From: Bacteroidales bacterium
Lineage (GTDB): Bacteria > Bacteroidota > Bacteroidia > Bacteroidales > UBA932
Length of the DNA: 42,209 nucleotides
NCBI GenBank assembly: GCA_017453565.1
Contig: JAFTEQ010000028.1
Span: 1 to 42,209 of the forward strand
Reading direction: 5' to 3'
Positions 27,576 through 36,026 of this stretch are shown in pieces (position 1 is the stretch's first letter; each line of letters opens with the position of its first letter). The notes beneath the pieces are model-generated. The model was given only the letters and a program-made list of their open reading frames with translations. It searched no databases and was not told where the DNA came from. The position numbers were made by a program, and so were the translations under genes.

Positions 27576-28945
27576 TGAAGAATCCAGTTAAAACACTAAT
27601 ACGAGAGTCTCTGATAAATGAGATGAAAGAAAGAGGTTTTGAGCCATGCTCGGGGGAGCCTTGCTCTCTAATACATAACAAGAATAACGAACAATCATTT
27701 GTTATTTCTTTTCGAATTGTTTGGTCCCATGGTTTTTATTATGTGGAGACATATCCGGGTATAGTTTATCATCGGGTAGAAGATATCCGTTTAATGCTTT
27801 TTCAGATGTCAAAAACGCCCATGTCACTTACTTGTCACCCCACAATAGTGTGTTCTCTGGAGTTTATTGTATACAAAAAACAAGGTGTCAGAGTTCAATG
27901 GAGAACAAAAACAGAGGAGGGCGTAAGTGCACTAGTCCATGAAATAATTGGAGCTGTTGAGCAATATGCTTTTCCGTTCTATAAAGAGTTTGGCGATTTG
28001 GAGAGTTTGATGAGAATAATGACAGTCAAACTTAATCCCAATCGATTGGTCGATGTAGACGATTGTTATACTTACCCAATTGTCTTATATCTTTTAGGTA
28101 AACGGATAAAAGGTCGAATGATTGTCAATCAGTTTCGTTGGTTGGGGTTATATGATGATTGCCCGTGTTTCCCCGAAAACTACAAGAAACTACTTTCAGG
28201 ATCCTTTGTTGATACTACTAAAAAGCCACTCCTGAGCTCATATTCTTTGAGAAAAATGTCGAAAGTAATACACACAGACCTCGAAGCGTTGCTTTCTCGC
28301 AATGGCTTTGTAAAACGCCCCAAGGGGCCTTATTATTATCGGAGCGCGGAAGACGATGTTCACTATCAACTTGGACTCTCAGTATCGGAGACGGGTGACG
28401 GAGTCCATATTATCCCGAGCGTAGGCGTGGTTTATGATAAGTTGAATACTCTATATGAACAGTTGTGCTCGTTTTCATATCCTACGTACTCGGCAACGAT
28501 TGCCGTCCACGACATGAATCTTATCATTCCGTTACGTGAAGGAGTGAATAGACAACAAGTCTCCGGTCGTCTTCCGAAAAAACATAAGGTGGGACGAAAA
28601 GAATGGTGTATTACTCATCTTGATGAGAGACAGTATGTTTATGCAGATATGATCCGATGTTTTAATCAGTATGCATTACCGTTCTTTCAATACTATGGAC
28701 AGTTTGACCATATGCTCGAATCTTTGCTGAAGAATGAACAGTCGGATACAGCACGGGGCCTTTATGCCCCGGCCGCATTCTATCTACTTGGTGATTACAA
28801 GAAAGGGATGCGTGAAATGAGGCGAGGAATGCGAAAGGGTGTTTATGGCCCATACATTTTTTCTTCATATCCGGAGAATTATCTTAAATTGCTTTCAGAT
28901 GCAAAATGTCAGAATCAGAGGAATCTTCTAGACCACGGAGAGTAA
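27575..28945 (+). CDS. Putative immunity protein with two tandem homologous domains
   Basis: The 456-residue protein has no signal peptide or membrane segment and is probably cytoplasmic. I do not recognise the family. It consists of two related halves, about residues 1-215 and 225-456. Matching pairs include PGIVYHRVED with VGVVYDKLNT, QYAFPFYKEFGDLESLM with QYALPFFQYYGQFDHML, YPIVLYLLGKRIKGRM with APAAFYLLGDYKKGM, and FPENYKKLLSG with YPENYLKLLSD. The ATG overlaps the RHS stop by one base, and the gene shares the low GC of the RHS tip, so it is most likely the cognate immunity gene. That role rests on position and composition alone. Confidence 0.75.
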   Translation: MKNPVKTLIRESLINEMKERGFEPCSGEPCSLIHNKNNEQSFVISFRIVWSHGFYYVETYPGIVYHRVEDIRLMLFQMSKTPMSLTCHPTIVCSLEFIVYKKQGVRVQWRTKTEEGVSALVHEIIGAVEQYAFPFYKEFGDLESLMRIMTVKLNPNRLVDVDDCYTYPIVLYLLGKRIKGRMIVNQFRWLGLYDDCPCFPENYKKLLSGSFVDTTKKPLLSSYSLRKMSKVIHTDLEALLSRNGFVKRPKGPYYYRSAEDDVHYQLGLSVSETGDGVHIIPSVGVVYDKLNTLYEQLCSFSYPTYSATIAVHDMNLIIPLREGVNRQQVSGRLPKKHKVGRKEWCITHLDERQYVYADMIRCFNQYALPFFQYYGQFDHMLESLLKNEQSDTARGLYAPAAFYLLGDYKKGMREMRRGMRKGVYGPYIFSSYPENYLKLLSDAKCQNQRNLLDHGE

Positions 28946-28973
28946 AACCCAATGTAATTCGCTTGCTGTGGAA

Positions 28974-28982
28974 TAGAATTTG
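28974..28982 (+). promoter_or_regulatory. Weak -7-like element upstream of efflux operon
   Basis: TAGAATTTG resembles TAnnTTTG with one extra spacer base and lies 32 bases before the ATG at 29015. It is the best candidate in the short gap after the immunity gene. Confidence 0.25.
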
Positions 28983-29014
28983 CAGGCACGCACGCGTCTT
29001 AAAACAGTAGTGTC

Positions 29015-30568
29015 ATGAAGTTTCTCAAGGCTGTCCCCGTGCTTTTCGGGCTGGTTTTCCTGCCCGTCGCGGCCGGGGCGCAATACAGGACCGACGCCTC
29101 CGCGCAGGCTGCTGCCGGCGCGTCGTCCGATACCCTGGTCCTTTCGCTGGAACAGGCCCTCAAGATCGCCCTTGGCGAAAATGTGGCCGTGAAGGTGGCC
29201 GACCAGGAGATTGAACGTCAGGAATATGCCCGCAAGGGCAGTTATGCCGCCCTTTTCCCGCAAGTGAGCGGCACGGGTTCGTATCAGCGCACCATCAAGA
29301 AGCAGGTGATGTATATGGGCGGAGGGGACGATGAGGACGGCGGAGGCATGGCTTCCATGTTCACCGACATCATGAACCCCATCTACACGGCCCTCGGACT
29401 GCTGGCCGCCAACACGGGTACCGACATTTCGGGCGCCTTCGCGCCGGCTCCTGCTGCCTCGACTTCCTCTTCGGACGGCGGTTTCGAGGTGGGGCGCATG
29501 AATACCTATTCCGTGGGTGTATCGGCCGGAATGCCGCTGGTGAACGCCCAGCTCTGGGAGAGCATCCGCCTCTCGGGCGACCAGGTGGAACTGGCTGTGG
29601 AACAGGCCCGTTCGTCGCGTCTTGACATGGTGACCCAAGTGAAGCAGGCCTACTACGGCGTGCTCTTCGCCAAGGAAGCCTTCAACGTCTACAAGACCGT
29701 CTATGAGAACGCCATGGAGAATTTCGCGCAGACCGAGCGGAAGTTCAAGGTGCAGAAGGCTTCGGAACTGGAACTGTCGCGTGCCGCTTCCACCGTGGCG
29801 AACGCCATTCCCAACGTGTACAACGCCGAAAGCAACGTGATGCTGGGCCTCTGGCAGCTCAAGGCCGTCATGGGTCTCAGTCTCGACCGTCCCGTGGACG
29901 TGTCGGGCAAGCTTTCCGACTATGCCGGCACCATGTTCCGCGACCTGCACCAGAACGATTCCGTTTCGCTCGACGGCAACAGCGCCCTGCGTCAGCTTGC
30001 CCTGCAGGCCGAGATGCTTTCGCGCAGCATCCGTGTGCAGCAGTACGCCTACCTGCCCACGCTCAGCACCAGTTTCTCTTACAGTTTCATCTCCATGAAC
30101 GACGACTTCAAGTTCAGCGAATACCGCTGGACGCCCTATTCGTTCGTGGGGCTGAGCCTGAACATCCCCATTTTCTCGGGCGGAAAGAACCTCAGCAGCG
30201 TGCGCCAGGCAAAGGTGCAGAAGGCCGAACTCGAGCTCCAGCGGGTGAATACCGAGCGTCAGCTCAAGATCGCCATCCGCCAGTACCTCAATACCATGGA
30301 GACGGCCATGAAGAGCCACGACGCGGCCCGCGAGGCGGTGGAACTGGCGCAGAAGGCCTACGACATCTCGGCCAAGAGCTACCAGGTGGGCAAGAGTACG
30401 CTCACCGACCTCAACGATGCCCAGCTCGTGCTGACCCAGGCCCTGCTGGCGCAGAATCAGGCCGTCTACAACTTCATCGTAGCCAAGTCGAACCTCGAGC
30501 AGACGCTCGGGGCCGACTTCCTCTCGTCCGACGGGAAAGTGGACCTGCAGGGATCGTATGGAAAATAA
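29015..30568 (+). CDS. TolC-family outer-membrane efflux protein
   Basis: The 517-residue protein is the outer-membrane channel of a tripartite efflux system. A signal peptide (MKFLKAVPVLFGLVFLPVAAGAQ) precedes two OEP repeats: the first starts at LSLEQALKIALGENVAVKVADQEIER, and the second contains SFVGLSLNIPIFSGGKNLSSV, the typical OEP strand-turn motif. Long helical stretches rich in Ala, Gln and Lys (AREAVELAQKAYDISAKSYQ) form the periplasmic tunnel. There is an insertion near residues 95-160 with glycine/aspartate-rich and serine-rich sequence (GGGDDEDGGG) that is longer than in many members. It is the first gene of the efflux operon. Confidence 0.93.
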   Translation: MKFLKAVPVLFGLVFLPVAAGAQYRTDASAQAAAGASSDTLVLSLEQALKIALGENVAVKVADQEIERQEYARKGSYAALFPQVSGTGSYQRTIKKQVMYMGGGDDEDGGGMASMFTDIMNPIYTALGLLAANTGTDISGAFAPAPAASTSSSDGGFEVGRMNTYSVGVSAGMPLVNAQLWESIRLSGDQVELAVEQARSSRLDMVTQVKQAYYGVLFAKEAFNVYKTVYENAMENFAQTERKFKVQKASELELSRAASTVANAIPNVYNAESNVMLGLWQLKAVMGLSLDRPVDVSGKLSDYAGTMFRDLHQNDSVSLDGNSALRQLALQAEMLSRSIRVQQYAYLPTLSTSFSYSFISMNDDFKFSEYRWTPYSFVGLSLNIPIFSGGKNLSSVRQAKVQKAELELQRVNTERQLKIAIRQYLNTMETAMKSHDAAREAVELAQKAYDISAKSYQVGKSTLTDLNDAQLVLTQALLAQNQAVYNFIVAKSNLEQTLGADFLSSDGKVDLQGSYGK

Positions 30569-30581
30569 AACAGACAGAGAT

Positions 30582-31616
30582 ATGAGAAAGATCGTTTTCG
30601 TTTTGCCGTTCCTTGCCCTTGTGGCCTGTGGGCCCAGGGGTGGAAAGGGGACCGCAGCCGCACCCGTGGCCGCCCAGGCGCCCGCCGAGATTGTGCGCAA
30701 CGTGGAAGTGGCCGTCGCCACCGCCCGCGATGTGCCCCAGGAAAGTGCCTACTCCTCCACGGTGCTGGCCTACGCCACCAACAACATCATGCCCCAGCAG
30801 GGGGGCCGCATCCGCAAGATCCGCGCGGAAGTGGGCGACTATGTGCAGAAGGGGCAGATTCTGGCCGAGATGGACCGCTTGCAGCTGGACCAGCTGGCCC
30901 TGCAGGTCAAGAACGACGAGGTGGAATACGCCCGTCTGAAGAGCCTCTACGAGGAGGGCGGCGTGTCGCAGTCCGACTTCGAAACGGCCGAACTGGGTTA
31001 CAAGCTTCGCAAGAGCAACTACGACAATCTGCTGGAAAACACCATCTTGCGCAGTCCCATCACGGGATATGTGACCGCACGCAATTTCGATGCGGGCGAC
31101 ATGTTCGCCATGACCGCGCCGCTCTTCACGGTGCAGCAAGTGGTGCCGGTGAAGCTTCTGGTGGGTATTTCCGAGAGCGAGTACGCCCAGGTGAAGAAGG
31201 GCGACGAGGTGAGCCTCACCGTGGATGCCCTGCCCGGCAGGACCTTCAAGGGCCGTATCAACCGCATCTATCCCACCGTCAACGCCGCCACGCACACGGT
31301 GAGCACCGAGGTGGTGGTTCCCAACGGCGACCGGGCGCTCCGTCCGGGGATGTACGCCCGTGTGGCCGTTAACTTCGGCACCCGGCGCAACATCGTGCTG
31401 CCCGACCGGGCTATCGTGAAGCAGGAGGGGACGGGACAGCGCTTTGTATATATCCTCGCGGAAGACAGTACCGTACGCTTCGTGCCCGTGGGCATCGGCC
31501 GCCACATCGGCGCCGAATACGAGGTGATTTCCGGCCTCGAGGAGGGGAGCAGCGTGGTGGTGAAAGGCCATTCGGGCCTCAAGGACGGAAGCAAGGTGCA
31601 GGTCATTAACAACTAG
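30582..31616 (+). CDS. RND efflux periplasmic adaptor (membrane fusion protein), lipoprotein
   Basis: The 344-residue protein is the periplasmic adaptor linking the RND pump to the TolC-like channel. The start at 30582 gives a lipoprotein signal (MRKIVFVLPFLALVAC, Cys16), and an upstream in-frame ATG overlapping the previous gene gives a poorer leader. The biotinyl-lipoyl-like region is visible (QQGGRIRKIRAEVGDYVQKG, LRSPITGYVTARNFDAGDM), separated by a short alpha-hairpin. The beta-barrel contains VSLTVDALPGRTFKGRINRI, and the membrane-proximal end is GLEEGSSVVVKGHSGLKDGS. Spacing to the pump gene is three bases. Confidence 0.93.
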   Translation: MRKIVFVLPFLALVACGPRGGKGTAAAPVAAQAPAEIVRNVEVAVATARDVPQESAYSSTVLAYATNNIMPQQGGRIRKIRAEVGDYVQKGQILAEMDRLQLDQLALQVKNDEVEYARLKSLYEEGGVSQSDFETAELGYKLRKSNYDNLLENTILRSPITGYVTARNFDAGDMFAMTAPLFTVQQVVPVKLLVGISESEYAQVKKGDEVSLTVDALPGRTFKGRINRIYPTVNAATHTVSTEVVVPNGDRALRPGMYARVAVNFGTRRNIVLPDRAIVKQEGTGQRFVYILAEDSTVRFVPVGIGRHIGAEYEVISGLEEGSSVVVKGHSGLKDGSKVQVINN

Positions 31617-31619
31617 ACT

Positions 31620-34600
31620 ATGAGCATCTTCCGAACAGCCGTAAGCAAACCGGTCACCACCGGGCTCATTTTCCTGGCCTTCGCCATCCTGGGCCTGTTC
31701 TCGCTCACGCGCCTGCCGGTGGACAACTTCCCCGACATCGAGTCCAACGTGATCATGGTGCTGTCGTCCTACCCGGGCGCCTCGGCCGAGGATGTGGAGA
31801 ACAACCTCACCAAGGTGCTCGAGAACTCGCTCAACGGCGTGGCCGACCTCAAGGACATCACCTCCAGCTCGCGCGAGAACATTTCCATCCTCACGCTCGA
31901 GTTCGAGTACGGGACCGACATCGACGAGGCCACCAACGACGTGCGCGACAAGCTCGACATGATCAGCCAGACCCTGCCCGACGGGGCCTCCACGCCCTTC
32001 CTCTTCAAGTTCAGCGTGGACGACATGCCCATCGTCATCATGGCGGCCACGGCCGTGCAGAGCGTGTCGGCCATCGACAAGATCCTCGACGACCGCGTGG
32101 CCACCCCGCTGGCCCGTGTGTCGGGTGTGGGTACCGTTTCGGTGGTGGGTGCGCCCAAGCGTGAGATTCAGGTCTACTGCGACCCGGTGAAGCTGCAGGC
32201 CTACAACCTCAGCATCGCGGGCATCTCGCAGATTATTGCCGCAGAGAACCGGAACGTTCCCTCGGGGAGCATCGACATCGGTTCCGACACCTATTCGCTC
32301 CGTATCAAGAAGGAATTTGCCGACCCGTCCGAACTGCTCGACGTGATCGTGGGCTCCTACGGGGGCAGCGCCGTGTACCTGCGTGACGTGGCCCGCATCG
32401 ACGACACGCTCGAGGAGAAGTCGCAGGAGTCCTACACCAACGGCACCCGCGGCGCCCAGATCATCATCCAGAAGCAGTCGGGCTACAACACCGTGAACGT
32501 AATCAGGAAGGTGAAGAAGGAGATGGAGAAGATCCAGCCCAATCTGCCCTCCGACGTGAAGATCACCACGGTGATGGACAGTTCAGACAATATCCTTCGC
32601 ACCATCCATTCGCTCGAGGAGACCATCCTCATCACCTTCATCGTGGTGATGTTGGTGGTGTTCCTGTTCCTGGGCCGCTGGAGGGGCACCTTCATTGTGG
32701 TGCTCTCCATCCCGGTGGCGCTGCTGGCTTCGCTCATGTATCTCTTTGGGACAGGCAACACGCTGAATATCATCTCTATGAGCGCGCTCGCCATAGCCAT
32801 CGGCATGGTGGTGGACGATGCCATCGTGGTGCTGGAGAACGTGACCACCCACCTGGAACGGGGCGAGAAACCCCGGGAGGCCGCCGTACACGGAACGGCC
32901 GAGGTGGGTATCTCGGTCATCGCTTCCACCCTCACCATGCTCTGCGTGTTCCTGCCACTCACGATGCTTTCCGGTATGGCCGGCATCATGTTCAAGCAGC
33001 TGGGCTGGATTGTGAGCATCATCATGATCGTGTCTACCACGGCGGCGCTCACGCTCGTGCCCATGCTCTGTTCGGTCCTGCTGGCCCGTCCGCACAGGGA
33101 AGGTCGCTTCCACAAAGCTCTCTTCGGGCCCGTGAACAAGGTGCTGAACGCCATTGCCCGCGGCTACGGCCGACTCATTTCGGGCTGCATGAAGCGCAAG
33201 CGCCTGGTGCTGTTGGGCTCGCTCGTCGTCTTTGTCCTGGTGCTGGCGGCCTATCTGCCGCACATGAAGACCGAGTTCTTCCCGCAGTCCGACGGCGGCC
33301 GCTTGCAGGCCAGCATCGAGCTGCCCATCGGCACGGCGCAGGACGTGACCCGCGACGTGGCCGCCCGCATCTACGAGAAGCTGGTGGCCGACGTGCCCGA
33401 AATCCAGGTGCTCAGCTACCGCTTCGGCCAGGCCGATACCGACAATGCCTTCGCCTCCATGCAGAACAACGGGACCTATCTCATCACCATGAACATCAAC
33501 ATCGGGTCCATGGAGAACCGTTCCCGCACCATCTGGGAGATTGCCGACATTATCCGTGCCGACCTTCGTCTGTTCCCCGAACTGAACAAGTTCAACGTCT
33601 CCGACGGCTTCGGGATGGGCGGTGCCGCCTCGGTGCAGCTTGAGATCTACGGTTACGACTTCGAGGAGACGGAACATGCGGCCCGTTCGCTGCGCGAGAA
33701 GATGATGGCGAGCGGCAACTTCACCCAGGTTATCCTGAGCCGCGACCAGTATACGCCTGAGTATGAGGTTGATTTCGACCGCCAGAAGCTGGCGCTCAAC
33801 GGCCTCACCTCGGTGACGGCTGCCGCTGCGGTGAGCGCCGCCATGAGCGGTACGGTGGCCTCGTTCTACCGTGAGTACGGCGACGAGTACAACATCCGCG
33901 TGCGCTATGCCCCCGAGTTCCGCAGGAGTATCGAGGATATTGAGAACATCGTGGTCTACAATCCTGCCGGGCAGGCCATCCGCGTCCGCGACCTGGGCCG
34001 GATCGTGGAATCGAAGGTTCCGCCCACCATCCAGCGCAAGAACCGCGACCGCTACATTTTGGTGACGGGCATCATGGCCCAGGGACACCCGCTCAGCGAC
34101 GGCGTGCAGACCGTGCAGGCCGCCTTCGAGGAAGAACCCCTTCCCGACGGGATGAGCTGGCGTATCGGCGGTGACTACGAGGACCAACAGGACATGTTCT
34201 CCGACATGATCCTTCTCATGCTGCTCATCGTGATCCTGGTCTACATGGTCATGGCTTCGCAGTTCGAGTCGTTCACCGGCCCGCTGGTCATCATGGTGTC
34301 CATCCCCTTCGCCTTCACGGGCGTGGCCCTGGGCAATATGATCCACGGGATGGCCGTAGGCATCATGTCCATGATCGGTATCGTCATTCTGCTGGGTATC
34401 GTGGTGAAGAACGGTATCGTGCTCATCGACTACACCATCCTCTGCCAGGAGCGGGGCATGGGTGTGCGTGAAGCCTCCATTACCGCGGCCCGCAGCCGTC
34501 TGCGCCCCATCCTCATGACCACGCTCACCACCGTGCTGGGTATGCTGCCCATGGCCATGGGCCGGGGCGAGGGCTCCGAAATGTGGAACGGCCTGGGTGT

Positions 34601-34718
34601 GACCGTGGCCTGGGGTCTGAGCATCTCGACCGTCATCACGCTTGTGATCATTCCTACGCTCTACAGTGCCGTCATCGAACGCCGTGAGCGCAAAAAACTT
34701 AAAAAACAAAAGGTATGA
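31620..34718 (+). CDS. RND-family efflux pump, inner-membrane subunit
   Basis: The 1032-residue protein is a proton-driven resistance-nodulation-division transporter of the AcrB/HAE1-like type. It has the twelve-helix layout with two large periplasmic loops, after TM1 (TGLIFLAFAILGLFSL) and after TM7 (RLVLLGSLVVFVLVLAAYLP). TM4 contains the proton-relay aspartates in AIGMVVDDAIVVLENV (Asp399 and Asp400), and the late GIVVKNGIVLIDY motif of TM10 is present. This argues for an active pump. The substrate (drug, bile salt, other) cannot be told. The stop overlaps the next gene by ATGA, so that small gene is translationally coupled. Confidence 0.95.
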   Translation: MSIFRTAVSKPVTTGLIFLAFAILGLFSLTRLPVDNFPDIESNVIMVLSSYPGASAEDVENNLTKVLENSLNGVADLKDITSSSRENISILTLEFEYGTDIDEATNDVRDKLDMISQTLPDGASTPFLFKFSVDDMPIVIMAATAVQSVSAIDKILDDRVATPLARVSGVGTVSVVGAPKREIQVYCDPVKLQAYNLSIAGISQIIAAENRNVPSGSIDIGSDTYSLRIKKEFADPSELLDVIVGSYGGSAVYLRDVARIDDTLEEKSQESYTNGTRGAQIIIQKQSGYNTVNVIRKVKKEMEKIQPNLPSDVKITTVMDSSDNILRTIHSLEETILITFIVVMLVVFLFLGRWRGTFIVVLSIPVALLASLMYLFGTGNTLNIISMSALAIAIGMVVDDAIVVLENVTTHLERGEKPREAAVHGTAEVGISVIASTLTMLCVFLPLTMLSGMAGIMFKQLGWIVSIIMIVSTTAALTLVPMLCSVLLARPHREGRFHKALFGPVNKVLNAIARGYGRLISGCMKRKRLVLLGSLVVFVLVLAAYLPHMKTEFFPQSDGGRLQASIELPIGTAQDVTRDVAARIYEKLVADVPEIQVLSYRFGQADTDNAFASMQNNGTYLITMNINIGSMENRSRTIWEIADIIRADLRLFPELNKFNVSDGFGMGGAASVQLEIYGYDFEETEHAARSLREKMMASGNFTQVILSRDQYTPEYEVDFDRQKLALNGLTSVTAAAAVSAAMSGTVASFYREYGDEYNIRVRYAPEFRRSIEDIENIVVYNPAGQAIRVRDLGRIVESKVPPTIQRKNRDRYILVTGIMAQGHPLSDGVQTVQAAFEEEPLPDGMSWRIGGDYEDQQDMFSDMILLMLLIVILVYMVMASQFESFTGPLVIMVSIPFAFTGVALGNMIHGMAVGIMSMIGIVILLGIVVKNGIVLIDYTILCQERGMGVREASITAARSRLRPILMTTLTTVLGMLPMAMGRGEGSEMWNGLGVTVAWGLSISTVITLVIIPTLYSAVIERRERKKLKKQKV

Positions 34719-35008
34719 AAGCCGTTTTCGTGGCCTACAACCAGGCCTATAACCAAGAAATCGTAGACCTTTTCGAGGCGCTCGGACAGCGCGGCTACAC
34801 CGTCTGGGAAGATGCCGGCGGTCGGGGAAGCCGGGGCGGGGAGCCCCATCTGGGCAGTCACGCCTGGCCCACGCAGAACCATGCCCTGCTCTCCGTGGTG
34901 GAGGACGACGTGGCCGACGCCGTGCTCGACGCCATCCGCGCCAAGGACGGCGAGACCCCCAACCTGGGTCTGCGCGCCTTTGTGTGGAATATTGAAAAGA
35001 TGTATTAA
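34715..35008 (+). CDS. PG0541-like transporter-associated small protein (P-II-like)
   Basis: This 97-residue soluble protein follows the RND pump with a four-base overlap. Gene order (TolC, adaptor, pump, small protein) matches that of Porphyromonas gingivalis PG0538-PG0541, for which the family is named. The N-terminus MKAVFVAYNQAYNQEIVDLFEALGQ and the LLSVVEDDVADAVLDAI segment suggest a ferredoxin-like/P-II-like fold. A glycine-rich loop (GGRGSRGGEPHLGSHAWP) sits where P-II proteins have their flexible loop. The function is unknown; a regulatory or ligand-sensing role for the pump is an inference. Confidence 0.75.
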   Translation: MKAVFVAYNQAYNQEIVDLFEALGQRGYTVWEDAGGRGSRGGEPHLGSHAWPTQNHALLSVVEDDVADAVLDAIRAKDGETPNLGLRAFVWNIEKMY

Positions 35009-35014
35009 AATTTT

Positions 35015-35022
35015 TATATTTG
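35015..35022 (+). promoter_or_regulatory. -7 element (TATATTTG) of trxA
   Basis: TATATTTG ends four bases before the trxA ATG at 35027, so the transcript should begin at or next to the start codon. Confidence 0.65.
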
Positions 35023-35026
35023 CCCT

Positions 35027-35338
35027 ATGCAAGTAATCACTCCCAATAACCTCGCGGAGATCCTTTCCGCAAAGCCGGTGGCCCTGGTAGACTTCTGGGC
35101 AACCTGGTGCGGCCCCTGCCGCATGCTTTCCCCCACCGTGGACGACATTGCCCAGGCCTATGAGGGCAAGGTCACCGTGGCCAAGTGCAACGTGGACGAC
35201 TGTGCCGAGATTGCCGAGCAGTTCGGCATCCGCAGCATCCCCACCCTCATCTTCTTCAAGGATGGCGTACCGGCCGAGAAGACCGTGGGCGTGGTGTCCC
35301 GCGCCGATATCGAGAAGATCCTCGACAGCCTCATTTAA
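35027..35338 (+). CDS. trxA: Thioredoxin
   Basis: The 103-residue cytoplasmic protein is a dithiol-disulfide oxidoreductase that reduces protein disulfides and is itself reduced by thioredoxin reductase. The active site is DFWATWCGPCRM, with the redox pair in WCGPC. The cis-proline loop is IRSIPTLIFFKDG, and the C-terminal helix is ADIEKILDSL. Length is typical and no signal peptide is present. It has its own promoter directly upstream, and a barrel-protein gene follows after 22 bases. Confidence 0.97.
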   Translation: MQVITPNNLAEILSAKPVALVDFWATWCGPCRMLSPTVDDIAQAYEGKVTVAKCNVDDCAEIAEQFGIRSIPTLIFFKDGVPAEKTVGVVSRADIEKILDSLI

Positions 35339-35360
35339 AAATTTCAATACGCACAATACC

Positions 35361-36011
35361 ATGAAACGTATCCTTTCTTTGGCCGCTGCGCTGCTTCTGG
35401 CACTGGGTGCCCGGGCGCAGGTGGGCATCATGGGCGGTATCACCTCCTATGCCACCGACATTTCCTCGGCTGTGGCCACCGCAGAAGATATCACCACCTA
35501 CCACGTGGGCGTGGCGTTCAAGCTCCCGCTTATGGGGGGCCTCGTGCTCCAGCCCGGTATCCTCTACAACATCAAGGGTACCCAGCTGGGCGTAGCCAGT
35601 ACCGACAATTTCAAGGCCGACATGAACACCGGATTCCTGGAGATCCCGGTGCAGCTCCAGCTCGGTTTCAATGTGGGCGCTTTCCGTCCGTTCGTGTTTG
35701 CGGAACCCTTCGTGGGCTACGCCATCACCAATGAGACCAAGACCTCGGTGATTGTGGCTGCCACCGGCGCGGAAACCACCGACACGAGCAACAACTGGGA
35801 CAATGTGAAGAACCGCCTCGAGTACGGCGTGGGCCTGGGTGTGGGCATCGAGATTTTCGAGCGCCTGCAGGTGGGCGTGAAGTACTACTGGGACATGGGC
35901 AAGTTGTACGACGACAACATGGAGCTCAATACCAGCCTCGCTTCCGTCACCACCGACATCCAGCAGAACCAGTGTACCGGCATCGCGGCGACGGCCATCA
36001 TCTTCTTCTAA
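35361..36011 (+). CDS. Small outer-membrane beta-barrel protein (porin/PorT-like fold)
   Basis: The 216-residue product has a signal peptide (MKRILSLAAALLLALGARAQ) and an eight-strand-like barrel pattern (YHVGVAFKLPLMGGLVLQPG, PVQLQLGFNVGAFRPFVF, RLEYGVGLGVGIEIFERLQVGVKYYWDMG), ending in ATAIIFF with a terminal Phe. It fits the general outer-membrane-protein beta-barrel domain family of Bacteroidota. No ligand or partner is evident. It may be read through from trxA, as no clear promoter is seen in the 22-base gap. Confidence 0.75.
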   Translation: MKRILSLAAALLLALGARAQVGIMGGITSYATDISSAVATAEDITTYHVGVAFKLPLMGGLVLQPGILYNIKGTQLGVASTDNFKADMNTGFLEIPVQLQLGFNVGAFRPFVFAEPFVGYAITNETKTSVIVAATGAETTDTSNNWDNVKNRLEYGVGLGVGIEIFERLQVGVKYYWDMGKLYDDNMELNTSLASVTTDIQQNQCTGIAATAIIFF

Positions 36012-36026
36012 CATCCGTCGGCGCCT

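Noticed and set aside
32583-34709. 708-codon open frame on the minus strand opposite the RND pump
   Set aside because: Antisense shadow, extremely rich in His and Gly, with no domain.
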